A stretch of DNA of 64,000 bases from Antedon mediterranea (lineage: Eukaryota > Echinodermata > Crinoidea > Comatulida > Antedonidae), in NCBI RefSeq assembly GCF_964355755.1, contig NC_092673.1, forward strand, positions 18,669,001 to 18,733,000, given 5' to 3'. The notes beneath the pieces were generated by a model. That model ran no database searches, had not been told where the DNA came from, and saw only the letters and a program-made list of their open reading frames with translations. The position numbers and the translations under genes are program-made. Shown piece after piece: positions 15,275 through 28,700 of the stretch (position 1 is its first letter; each line of letters starts with the position of its first letter).

Positions 15275-15585
15275 ACAAGGAGTTATCCGCTGAATGCGGA
15301 TAACTAATAACATAGAAAAAAAAAAAAAAAAAAAAAGATCCTGACAATAACAAGAGGTTATCCGCCAAGTGCGGATAACCAAAAAAAAAAAAAAGATCCT
15401 TACAATAACAAGGGGTTATCCGCCAAGTGCGGATAACCAAAAAGATGATGATGATGATTTCGTACAATCACAAGGAGTTATCCTGCAACTTTGTTGCGGA
15501 TAACTAACAAAGAAGATGATGAAGAAAAAAAAAGATATTTACAATCACATGGGTTATCCTGCAACTAAGTTGCGGATAACCAATT
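15275..15585. repeat. Cluster of five hairpins at the array edge
   Basis: Five successive palindromes (gttatccgctgaatgcggat type, two with gccaagtgc loops, two longer ones with ctgcaac/gttgcgg stems) separated by A-tracts and gatccttacaataacaagg-like phrases, unit about 60-75 bp. It looks like repeated copies of the element 5' end. Host unit sequence resumes at about 15590. Confidence 0.6.
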
Positions 15586-16639
15586 AAAAACCTGCTCCCT
15601 CCCTTACCTTACAAAAAATGCTTCTGTCAGTCTATCCACCTAATTATGAACATGGCCTTAAAGAAATCCTTTTCCAACCTAGGGTCTTTTTGTGCAAACA
15701 TTTTGCCACAAAATGAAGAGAAATGTAAACAATGTTTTGTTAGTTTTCAAAATCTAAATTGTTTGAGTAATGCAATTTAAAAAAGAAAGGTAATATGAAA
15801 TTATTCTTTTCAAACTGAATGCTTTTAAGAAAAGTTCCGTCTTTTATCTTATGACTTTTTTGGAAAAATGATTTCTCGTTAAAATATAATATACTAGTAA
15901 GTGCTCACAGATGCTTCTCGAATACATAAACTTTGGTAAATAACTGAAAATTGCACTGTACACAAGGCAAATGAATACAGATATGATGGAATTTATGTAG
16001 TCAAATATAATTGTCATCCTGAGAATTACCTTAATGTTGTTTATTACATGGTATTGTTCACCAAATTCCTGTCTTGGTACATTTGATGATGGGATGGTAT
16101 CAGGCTTCATGATATCATATGATTTTCATCGAGGCAATATGGTTCAAACTAAATTTGTTATCGTTAATATCTAACTTAACTTAATTATGATATTGGTTTC
16201 ATTGGGTGTTAAAAATCAGTACTGAAAGTATTTACCAACTTTCTCTACCATTGAGTATAAATTCTAGAAGTTGCACTTAATTTACTGAAATTTCCCATTA
16301 CCTAAATTTATATGTAAATTCATTATACTGTACTGCTTATTGGCCTCATATTTTTAACATCTAAACATTTGTTTGTACAATTTTATGTAATATGTATTTT
16401 ATTAATGTTTACATTTTGTGATTGATATTGTACAGTAAGTAGATTTTAATGATTACTTACATTAAGTAATAGGCTAACAATTACTAGATCTGATCCATGG
16501 TAATATATTATATTTGTTTTCATTTATCAATAATTAACAATTAGGATTATTTACCACATTATTTACAGCAGCAAAAAACAAACAGTTCACATAATGTCTG
16601 TTGTCAGTATTTATAAACTTCATTATGATTCCTTTCCAG

Positions 16640-16750
16640 GATGGTGACACTCTATTACATTCATATCTGGGGAATGAATATACACCTATTACCTTAGAGA
16701 TAGTGATGTGTCTCATTCAGCATGGGGCACCAGTAGCATTGCAAAATAAG
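16640..16750 (+). CDS. Ankyrin exon 1 (37 codons)
   Basis: Phase 0-0 exon of 111 bp between cctttccag and gtaaatg. It encodes one ankyrin-like repeat: G-D-T-L-L-H at the start, LEIV in the middle, QHGAPVALQNK at the end, matching the family pattern GxTPLHxA...EIVxxLLxxGAxV. This is the first ankyrin exon recognised in the window; earlier ones may lie upstream of the Helentron-like array. The sequence is nearly identical to the eight other exons of this series. Confidence 0.8.
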
Positions 16751-19700
16751 GTAAATGTACAGGGATTTGCTAGTGTAATAAGCTAACATTCTATAGATAT
16801 GCTGAAGTAAACCATTTAATGAGAGAAAAAAGTAAGCACATTAACAAAAATCAAATTTGATGTAAACAAACCAAATAAAAAAATAACTCAATAGTTTATA
16901 TGATTTATGATAACAAACAAATTTAAAGTATACAGTTACCTATCACATAACATACATCTTTAATTTTCTTAATGAACAAAAAAATCTACTTTTTTTATAT
17001 GTTCAGGTGAATCAGTATAATTTTGTTTACATATTTTTGACCGTAAAACAAATATAAATTGCTCATATGTAGCTGTAAAGATAGCAATGATTGACAATGG
17101 TCTAAACAACTAAAAATGTTTATGTTAAAAAAATTAATAGAATCTGATTTTAATAAAAAATAATTATTAATTAAAAACCTGCTCCCTCCCTTACCTTACA
17201 AAAAATGCTTCTGTCAGTCTATCCAGCTAATTATAAACATGGCCTTAAACTACATCTGGAGATCCGTTTCCAACCAGGATCTTTTTGTGAAAACATTTTG
17301 CCACAAAAGGAAGAGAAATGTAAATAATGTTTAGCCTTTAGTTTGTGGTTTCCAAAATGTTTGAGCAATGCAATTTAAAAAAGAGAGCTAAAATGAAATT
17401 ATTCTTTTCAAACTGAATGCTTTAAGAACAGTTCCGTCTCTTATCTTATGACTTTTCGGGGAAAAATGACATTATTAAAGTTGATATATAAAATTTGATA
17501 CTAGTAAGTGTCAATAGATGGTTCTTAAATACATGACCTTTGGTAAATAACTGAAAATTGTTTAAGTACAAAGCAAATAAATACAGATATGTTGGAATTT
17601 ATGTATAGATTATTAATTGTTAATAACCTGCTCCCGCCCTTTACTTACTTTACTTTACTTTAATAAAATACTTCTGTCAGTCTTATCACATACAGCCAGT
17701 ATGAATATGGCCTTAAAGAGATCCTTTTCCAAACAAACATTTTGCACAAAAGGAAGAGAAATGTAAATAATGTTTAGTTTAGTAAAAATGTTTGAGCAAT
17801 GCAATTTCAAAAAGAAATCTAATATGAAATTATTCTTTTCAAACAGTGCCGTATCTTATCTTTTGTCTTTTTGGAAAAAAATTATTCTATTAAAGTTGCC
17901 AGTTAAAATTTGATATACTGGTAATTAAGTGCCCACAGATGGTTCTTTCGAATACATAAACTTTGGTAAATAACTGAAAATTGTCTAAGTCGCACTGTAC
18001 ACAAAGCAAATAAATACAGATATGATGGAATTTATGTATTCAAATATAATTGTCATCCTGAGAATTACCTTAATTTTGTTTATGACATGGTATTGTTCAA
18101 CAAATTCCTGTCTTGGTACATTTGATGATGGGATGGTATCGGGCTTCATGATATGATATGATTTTCATCGAGGCAAATGATTTAAACTAAATTTGTTATC
18201 GTTAATATCTAACTTAGCTTAATTTACTGAAATTTCCCATTACCTAAATTTATATGTAAATTCATTAAACTGCTTATTGGCCTCATATTGTTAACATCTA
18301 AACATTTGTTTGTACAATTTTATAAAATACGTATTTTATTAATGTTCACATTTTGTGATTGATATTATACAGTAAGTAGATTTTAATGATTACTTACATT
18401 AAGTAATAGGCTAACAATCACTAGATCTGCTCCATATTATATTTTGTTTTCATTTATCAATAATGATAATTAGGATTTTATCACATTATTTAGCAGTAAT
18501 TGTTGTTGTTTGTATTAACAAAAAAAACAATTTCACAAGGCCATGTAAAAAAAAAATTGTTGATCATCCTTTTTTTTTAAAAAAAAAGTCAGGAGGAAGG
18601 GAGGCTTTTTTTTTTTTTTTTTTTAATTATTATCTTTAATTTTTTATTATTATCGACTCAGCTTAGACTGGGCCGATACTTTGATCATACCATCTCCCTT
18701 TCCGGGCTTCCTATCACTGGCGTACACTGTAGGCAACGTAGGCTTATCGCCCACGACGGATTCACCGTCGAACTTCCTCGTGTACAATTCAACATACAAC
18801 TCTGATAATGTTACAACAGCCGTAACTTCGCAGCCAAACCAATCTTTAATCGGCGAACTACTACCCTCGCGGGTAATAGAAAGTACCACAAAAGACATTT
18901 AAGCTGCATAAATACGTATCAATAAAGATCTATTGTTCGCAAATCACGTGTAAAAAGAACCCACGCTGTACAGCAGGCCAGCGAAAAAAATAAACAAAAT
19001 CAAGCTAGATACCCGTATCTTGCACATGCGCATATTGATACTATCAATAGAGGGCCAGATAATCGCGATGAATTTCTGAATTTTGTGATCGCGACGACTG
19101 ATCTGAGGTTGAAAAACGGGATTTTCGTCCGGATTTTCACGGTTTAAAAAAAAAAAAAAAATAAATGAGGCGGGCCGATTTTCGATGTCGGGCGAGGACG
19201 ATCAACAACCTTTTTTTTTACATGGCCTAATGTCTGTTGTCAGTATTTATAAACTTAATGATTATTATTCCTTTCCAGAATGGTGACACTCCATTACATT
19301 CATATCTGGGGAGTATATATATTGCACCTACCTTAGAAATAGTGACATGTCTCATTCAGCATGGGGCACCAGTAGCATTGCAAAATAAGGTAAATGTACA
19401 GGGATTTGCTAGTGTAATAAGCTAACATTCTATAGATCTGCTGAAGTAAACCATTTAATGAGAGAAAAAAGTAAGCACATTAACAAAAATGAATTTTGAT
19501 TAAAACAAACCAAATAAAAAAATAACTAAATAGTTATATATGATTTATGATAACTGATTAAAAGTGTACAGTTACCTATCATATAACATAAATCTTTAAT
19601 TTTCTTAATGAACAAAAAAATCTATTTTTTTTATATATTCAGTTATTAATTAACAATTATTGACAATGGTCTAATTAATTGTAAATATGAAATAAATAAA

Positions 19701-22700
19701 ATGTGACAACTACTAAACAACTAAAAAATGTTAATGATAAAAAAATTAATAGAATCTGATTTTAATAAAAAATGATTATTAATTAATAATGTGCTCCTTC
19801 CCTTATCTTACAAAAAAATGCTTCTGTCAGTCTATCCAGCTAATTATGAACATGGCCTTAAAGAAATCCTTTTCCAACCTAGGATCTTTTTGTGCAAACA
19901 TTTTGCCACAAAATGAAGAGAAATGTACACAATGTTTTGTTAGTTTTCAAAATCTAAATTGTTTGAGTTATGCAATTTAAAAAAGAAAGGTAATATGAAA
20001 TTATTCTTTTCAAACTGAATGCTTTTAAGAAAAGTTCCGTCTCTTATCTTATGACTTTTTTGGAAAAATTATTTCTTGTTAAAATATAATATACTAGTAA
20101 GTGCTCACAGATGCTTCTCGAATACATAAACTTTTGTAAATAACTGAAAATTGCACTGTACACAAGGCAAATAAATACAGATATGATGGAATTTATGTAG
20201 TCAAATATAATTGTCATCCTCAGAATTACCTTAATTTTGTTTAATATACGGTAATATTGTTCACCAAATTCCTGTCTTGGTACATTTAATGATGGGATGG
20301 TATCAGACTTCGTGATATGATATGATCTTCATCGAGGCAAATGATAAATTTGTTTTGATCGTCAATATGTACACTGGTCAGTGTTCTCCCCAGGATTCAA
20401 ATCAAGCGTCACGCTTCGGGGGGGGGGGGGGGGCATTCCGACACTAAGTACTTGAGTCACAGCCCCACCATGGTTGGGGCTTTGGCGAAGCGATTTTTGG
20501 TAATTTACCCCCTAGATGGCTGGAAATGGTACTCTCGCACATAACATTTATGTTGAATGACACCTCTGGTTTGGCCGGAAATAACACTTATAGCGCGCTA
20601 GCAAACAACAAAACGATCGTAGCCAACTTTTTCCGCCGATAAACATACGCGAAGAAACATTTTTTGCTTTCATTACGAACGTCAGGGGGAAGCCCCAATG
20701 AAAAAAATAGGCCTAATCTATTAGCCTACTCATCAGTAGGACAACTCTAGTTGGCCGGAAACGAAACTTTATAGCGCACTAGCAAACAGTAAAACCATCG
20801 TAGCATACTTTTTCCGCCAGTAAACATACGCGATAAAAAAATGTTTTTGCGTTCAATACGAACGTCAAGGGGAATTCCCCGATGAAATAAAACTAGGCCT
20901 ACTCATGAGTAGAACAACTCTGTAGTTGGCCGGAAAGACACTTCATAGCGCGCTAGCAAACCGCACGATCGTAGCCTGCTTTTTCCGCCGGTAAACATAC
21001 GCGATAAGAAACATTTTTTGCGTTCATTACGAACGTCAAGGGGAATTCCCCGATGAAATAAAAAATGCCTACTCATCAGTAGGACAACTCTGTAGTTGGC
21101 CGGAAAGGACACTTCATAGCGCGCTAGCAAACAGCCCGATTGAGCCTACTTTTGCGCAGGTAAACATACTGTACGCGATATATGAAAAAAAAATATGCCT
21201 CATCAGTAGGCAACTGTAGTTAGCCGGAAACGACACCTCATAGCGCGTTAGCAAACATTAAAAACGATCGTAGCCTACTTTTTTTTTCGCCGGCGGGTAA
21301 ACATATGCAATAAAAAAACATTTTTTGCGTTCAAATACAAATATCGGGGGCAAGTCCCGATGAAATAAAACTAGGCTTACTCATTAGTAAGACACCTCAA
21401 GTTGCCCGGAAATAAGACTTCATAGCGCACAAGGAAATAGGAAAACATTCGAAAGAGAGACATGGCAGTAACAAAACACGTGCTTACATCTCTCGGCGGC
21501 GGCCGGTGAAAGCACCATGTGACATACAGTATCGCAGTACTGATATCACAATACCATGTGACATCCCTTGTCACTCGACTTTCTCACGAAGTAGGGCCTA
21601 AAACATTCTAGCACCGATGTACAAATGTACCTTAAGTTAAGTGAAATAAGACTTTAGCACACTAGCAAATAGGAAAACGATCGTAGCCTTCTTGAATGTA
21701 TTATACGATCAAAGCAGCTAGCATTGAATTGCGCCTAGAAATCATTTGATGACGTCATCGATATTTATTTTTAATACACATAACATTTTTACAAGAAAAA
21801 CAATACAATCAATCATTTACTTTATTTACAATATACAAGTTACTACACTTTAGACAACAGCCAAATACTAGAGATCGAAAGAGAGACATGGCAGTAACAA
21901 AACACGTGTTTACATCTCTCGGCGGCGGCGGCCGGTGAAAGCGAGTCTCAGTTGTTTAACACTTTGTTACGCAGTCTTTTGTTTTTCGTCTAGTGGTCAT
22001 GTCACGTGTCTCGTATGCATTAGGCTCTTTATGCATGCCGCGCCTCAGCTCTAGAAAAGTACCGTACCTGCCTGTTAATCTATTTTTAGATTGTTGTGGT
22101 TGATATTTTTAAGCGTCACGGATAAGGTTTTAAGCGTCACGGCCGACCGTAAAGCGTCACGGTAGAGAACCCAAGCGTCACGGTACCGTGATGCTTCAAA
22201 GGCCTGGGGAGAACACTGCTGGTTTTCATTAGGTGTTAAAAATTAGTACCGAAAGTATGTACCAACTTTCTCTACCATTGGGTAAAAATTATAGAAGTTG
22301 CACTTAATTTACTGAAATTTCCCATTACGTAAATTTGTAAATTCATTAAACTGCTTATTGGCCTCATATTTTTAATATCTGAACATTTGTTTGTACAATT
22401 TTATGAAATATGTATTTTATAACGTTCAAATTTTGTGATTGATATTGTACAGTAATTAGATTTTGATGATTACTTACATTAAGTAATAGACTAACAATCA
22501 CTGAATCTGATCCATGGTAATATATTATATTTTGTTTTCATTTATCAATAATGATAATTAGGATTTTATCACATTATTTAGCAGTAATTGTTGTTGTTTG
22601 TATTAACAAAAAAACCCAATTTCACATAATGTCTGTTGTCAGTATTTATAAACTTCATGATTATGATTCCTTTCCAGTATGGTAACACTCTATTACATTC

Positions 22701-25700
22701 ATATCTGAGGAATGTATATACTGCACCTACCTTAGAAATAGTGACGTGTCTCAAGCAGCATGGGGCACCAGTAGCATTGCAAAATAAGGTAAATGTACAG
22801 GGATTTGCTAGTGTAATAGGCTAACATTATATAGATCTGCTGAAGTAAACCATTTAATGAGAGAAAAAAGTAAGCACATTAACAAAAATCAAATTTGATT
22901 AAAACAAACCAAATAAAAAAATAACTAAATAGTTATATATGATTTATGATCTGATTTAAAGTGTACAGTTACCTATCATATAACATAAATCTTTAATTTT
23001 CTTAATGAACAAAAAAATCTATTTTTAAAATATATTCAGTTATTAATTAACAATTATTGACAATGGTCTAATTAATTGTAAATATGAAATAAAATGCGAC
23101 AACTACTAAACAACTAAAAATGTTTATTAAAAAAAATAATAGAATCTGATTTTAATAAAAAATAATTATAAATTAAAAACCTGCTCCCTCCCTTACCTTA
23201 CAAAAAATGCTTCTGTCAGTCTATCCAGCTAATTATGAACATGGCCTTAAAGAAATCCTTTTCCAACCTAGGATCTTTTTGTGCAAACATTTTGCCACAA
23301 AATGAAGAAAAATGTTTTGTTAGTTTTCAAAATCTAAATTGTTTGAGTAATGCAATTTTAAAAAGAAAGTTAATATGAAATTATTCTTTTCAAACTGAAT
23401 GCTTTTAAGAAAAGTTCCGTCTTTTATCTTATGACTTTTTTGAAAAAATGAATTCTCCTTAAAATATAATAAACTAGTAAGTGCTCACAGATGCTTCTCG
23501 AATACAAGAACTTTGGTAAATAACTGAAAATTTTCTAAGTCACAGTGTACACAAAGCAAATGAATACAGATATGTTGGAATTTATGTAGTCAAATATAAT
23601 TGTCATCCTGAGAATTACCTTAATTTTGTTTATTGCATGGTATTGTTCACCAAATTCCTGTCTTGGTATATTTGATGATGGGATGGTATTAGGCTTAATG
23701 ATATGATATGATTTTCATTGAGGCAATATGGTTTAAACTAAATTTGTTATCGTTAATATCTAAATTAGCTTAATTAGGTTATATGCATTATCATGCATAT
23801 AACCTCTTGATTCTGTCAAAATCTTTATTTATTTATTTATTTATTTATTCTTTCCTTAGCACTATTTTGTCCGTGAATTATCTTGATATCAGTTTCATCT
23901 ATCTAAGTCAATTTTTCAGAGTATATTCCTTATGGCCAGGAATCGATGTGGTTATATTTTCACGATGCGTATTCAAAAATTACGCGGTCTACGCGCGATT
24001 TTACGAAATCACGTTTGTAATCATATCTTCACAAGCATGAATCACAATTAAACAAAATTTGGTACTCATAAATTTCAGGTCATATTTCATCATATGGCAA
24101 TACAGTTACGTGCGTAGCGCATATAACGCTTGCGTACGCGCGCTTAAAATGTTCAAAATTGTCAAAATTTATTTTCGATGAAATTAGAGTACGTTTCAGG
24201 CAATTTTAAGCGTTTAAAAAATTGCCATGAGTGCGCAGATTTTTGCACGCGCACTGCGCGTTATACGTTAATGCGCACTCTTTTTGTCCGATTTCGGTTG
24301 TACAACCTTTCTTTAATAATATCATCATATTTTATTCACTTTTCAACGCGTAATTGCCTTATACGAGCACGTCAAAAGTGACAGGCTACGCACGTGTAAG
24401 TTAACAAAATGGTGAAAATATGCTAAATTTTAAAATTAATATAGATCGTCAGAATGCTCGGGAACACATATTTTTTATTTCATTTTCTTGAAGTGTATGT
24501 ATCTTATGTATGATTTATTATTAAACTAAGGGAACAAAAGTTGATTAAGCCATGATTAATTGCATATTAAATTAAAAAAAATAATTTCGACAATCAAACA
24601 AATTATGACATTTTCTTAGGCCAAAATAACAAACTTAACATTAACTTTCATCCTTCAAAAGTTCATATATTAAAGTTAAAAGTATATAGTTTGACAGTGC
24701 ATCATTTTTGTACATTTTTAGAGATGTCATCATAGTAAAAAATTATAATTCATTGCGGTATGTAATAATCTATCTGCACCAAAGTGGTTACTGCATAGTA
24801 AATACACGGAGGAAGTTTTTCTACAATTTTTAGTCAGTTGTGTATGGCTCGGTGGTGTGTGGTCGTGTCTATGGCACTCCAGGTACCGAGATCGAGTCTC
24901 ACCTTGGGAAACGAAATAAGATTTTTTTTTTATTAACCGTATTGTTTGTTCAAATTTATTTCTTAGTGTATATATTATACACATGATTTATAATGAAATC
25001 TAGATAAAAAATAACTTATGTCTTTATTATTATGTAACAGCAAATGTGGTTTATGACATTATACGCAGAGGGATCTTTGATCGGATTGTAATACCGGCTA
25101 TTGTATTCACGTTAGCAAGGTCCTATCATATATTATAAATAATTAAAGAATCTGAGAAAATCAATGAATCAAAATATCATTTAAAAATCAATTATCTTTA
25201 TTTTAATTATCAATGCATATAACCTATAATTCGTCATAGTGACGAATTAAATCTAGTTATGACATTGGTTTCATTGGGTGTTAAAAATCAGTACCGAAAG
25301 TATGTACCAACTTTCTCTACCATTGAGTATAAATTCTAGAAGTTGCACTTAATTTACTGAAATTTCCCATTACCTAATTTTAAATTTATATGTAAATTCA
25401 TTTAACTGCTTATTGGCCTCATATTGTTAACATCTAAACATTTGTTTGTACAATTTTATGAAATATGTATTTTATTAATGTTCAAATTTTGTGATTGATA
25501 TTGTACAGTAAGTAGATTTTAATGATTACTTACATTAAGTAATAGGCTAACAAAATCACTAGATCTGATCCATGGTAATATATTTCATTTATCAATAATG
25601 ATAATTAGGATTTTATCACATTATTTAGCAGTAATTGTTGTTGTTTGTATTAACAAACAAAAAACAATTTAACATAATGTCTGTTGTCAGTATTTATATT

Positions 25701-28700
25701 GCTTCATTATGATTCCTTTCCAGTTTGGTGACACTCCATTACATTCATATCTGGGGAGTAGATATACACCTACCTTAGAAATACTGACGTTTCTCATTCA
25801 GCATGGGGCACCAGTAGCATTGCAAAATAAGGTAAATGTACAGGAATTTGCTAGTGTAATAGGATAACATTATATAGATCTGTTGAAGTAAACCATTTAA
25901 TGAGAGAAAAAAGTAAGCACATTAACAAAAATCAAATTTGATTAAAACAAACCAAATAAAAAAATAACTAAATAGTTATATATGATTTATGATCTGATTT
26001 AAAGTGTACAGTTACCTATCATATAACATAAATCTTTAATTTTCTTAATGAACAAATAATCTTTTTTTTTTATATATTCAGTTATTAATTAACAATTATT
26101 GACAATGGTCTAAATTAATTGTAAATATGAAATAAAATGCGACACCTACTAAACAACTAAAAATGTTTATGTTAAAAAAATTAATAGAATCTGATTTTAA
26201 TAAAAAATAATTATTAATTAATAACCTACTCCCTCCCTTACCTTACAAAAAATGCTTCTGTCAGTCTATCCAGCTAATTATAAACATGGCCTTAAACTAC
26301 ATCTGGAGATCCTTTTCCAACCTAGGATATTTTTGTGCAAACATTTTGCCACAAAAGGAAGAGAAATGTAAATAATATTTAGCCTTTTAGTTAGTGGTTT
26401 CCAAAATTTAAAATGTTTGAGCAATGCAATTTAAAAAAGAAAGCTAATATGAAATTATTCTTTTCAAACTGAATGCTTTAAGAACAGTTCCGTCTCTTAT
26501 CTATGACTTTTCTGGGAAAAATGACATTATTAAAGTTGCTATATAAAATTTGATACTAGTAAGACCCCATTTACACTTCATCGACGATTTCTTAGCCGGC
26601 CCGAAGTCGGCCCGACGCCGGCTTTCTTTTTAGCCCGCAATGTGTTTACACTTACCCAAAAAGCCGGCCTCGGGCCCTTACTATTGTGTTTACACTTGCT
26701 CTCGCGGAAGAGTGCTCGATGATACGATTTCGCTACATTCACGTCATATCCGCTCATGTGCGTCTTAAAAAGTTAATATTATAAGCGTTGTCGATCTACA
26801 CTAGGCCTAGGCCTATCAACTTTATCAAAAAAGAATCAAATAACGGTATTTAATATGGATCAAAACAATTGTATTATTGCTTTACTACTAATGTTTGCGT
26901 CTCGTTTTCTAAAGAATAGTAGTAGATCATACGCCTTTTTCACGAAACGGAAGACATCTTCGATCGATGACGACACAAACAATGCCGTTCAACGAAGCGT
27001 AACCAACAGAAATAACATAGCGTTTTCAGCCTATTTTCGGAGGAAAAGTTACTTAAAAATTCGTAACGCCTCAACGGACAGTCGTATGGACAAAATTTTT
27101 ACTGTAAAATGTTCTTTAAAGATTAGCCTATAGAACTGTGTGATTAAAAAAAATTATAATTTTTTTTTCACTTCTTAAGTCCATCGAAAAAAACACCACA
27201 GTTTATAAGCATAGGCGATGGTGTCCTGAAATCCCCTGAAAACGCTATGTTATTTATGTTGGTTACACTTCGTTGCACGGCATTGTTTGTCATAGATCGG
27301 AAAAAGGCGTATACATCTTCACCAATTTAATTTCAATGAAGAATTTCCGATTCATCAGCAATAAGTTTCGTAAACTTAAAGCTATAGTTGACCCAGAACG
27401 TTCATTTTATGACCGCGAGTGTTTGCACTATACGAAGTGCCGGCCCGAAGCCCGCAATTGCCGGCCCGAAGCCTACTCTAGACTAGGCTCAAAATTGAGC
27501 CGGCTCGAGGCCGGCTCGGTTGTTCCCAGAGTGTTTACACTTGTGCACTTTTGGCTCGAGCCGGCCTCGGGCTCGCTAAAAGCTGAAGTGTAAATGGGGT
27601 CTAAGTGTCAATAGATGGTTCTTAAATACATGACCTTTGGTAAATAACTGAAAATTGCACTGTACACAAGGCAAATAAATACAGATATGATGGAATTTAT
27701 GTAGTCAAATATAATTGTCATCCTGAGAATTACCTTAATTTTGTTTATTGCATGGCATTGTTCACCAAATTCCTGTCTTGGTACAATTGATGATGGGATG
27801 GTATAAGGCTTCATGATATGATATGATCTTCATCGAGTCATGATATGATATGATCTTCATCGAGGCAAATGGTTTAAACTAAATTTGTTATCGTTAATAT
27901 CTAACTTAAATTAATTATGATATTGGTTTCATTGGGTGTTAAAAATCAGTACTGAAAGTATGTACCAACTTTCTCTACCATTGAGTATAAATTCTAGAAG
28001 TTGCACTTAATTTACTGAAATTTCTCATTACCTAAATTTATATGTAAATTCATTAAACTGCTTATTGGCCTCATATTGTTAACATCTAAACATTTGTTTG
28101 TACAATTTTATGAAATATGTATTTTATTAATGTTCAAATTTTGTGATTGATATTGTACAGTAAGTAGATTTTAATGATTACTTACATTAAGTAATAGCCT
28201 AACAATCACTAGATCTGATCCATGGTAATATATTATATTTTGTTTTCATTTATCAATAATGATATAATTAGGATTTTATCACATTATTTAGCAGTAATTG
28301 TTGTTGTTTGCATTAACAAAAAATACCAATTTCACATAATGTCTGTTGTCAGTATTTATAAACTTCATTATGATTCCTTTCCAGGATGGTTACACTCCAT
28401 TAAATTCATATCTGGGGAGTGTATATACACCTACCTTAGAAATAGTGACGTGTCTCATTCAGCATGGGGCACCAGTATCATTGCAAAATGAGGTAAATGT
28501 ACAGGGATTTGCTAGTGTAATAAGCTAACATTATATAGATCTGCTGAAGTAAACCATTCAATGAGAGAAGCACATTAACAAAAATCAAATTTGATTAAAA
28601 CAAACCAAATAAAAAAATAACTAAATAGTTATATATGATTTATGATAACTGATTTAAAGTGTACAGTTACCTATCATATAACATAAATCTTTAATTTTCT

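Larger units (their letters stand above)
3270..15590 (-). mobile_element. Tandem array of Helitron/Helentron-like elements
   Basis: About 12.3 kb of repeated sequence with irregular 0.6-1.8 kb spacing of element ends. Read on the minus strand, eight termini consist of a hairpin on aactcgtc/gacgagtt, a short spacer and CTAG followed by TT; CTAG lies at 4217, 5372, 7178, 8846, 9861, 11507, 13136 and 13718. Palindromes of the type gttatccgc-n-gcggataac form the opposite (5') end. Segments repeat almost exactly at about 2.66 kb offset (6620-7170 with 9290-9840; 8790-9260 with 11450-11940). No Rep/helicase frame seen, so the copies are non-autonomous. Confidence 0.55.

Noticed and set aside
24730-24984. 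84-codon minus-strand ORF
   Set aside because: Antisense reading across the tRNA-like part of Helentron-like copy A; not maintained in copy C.
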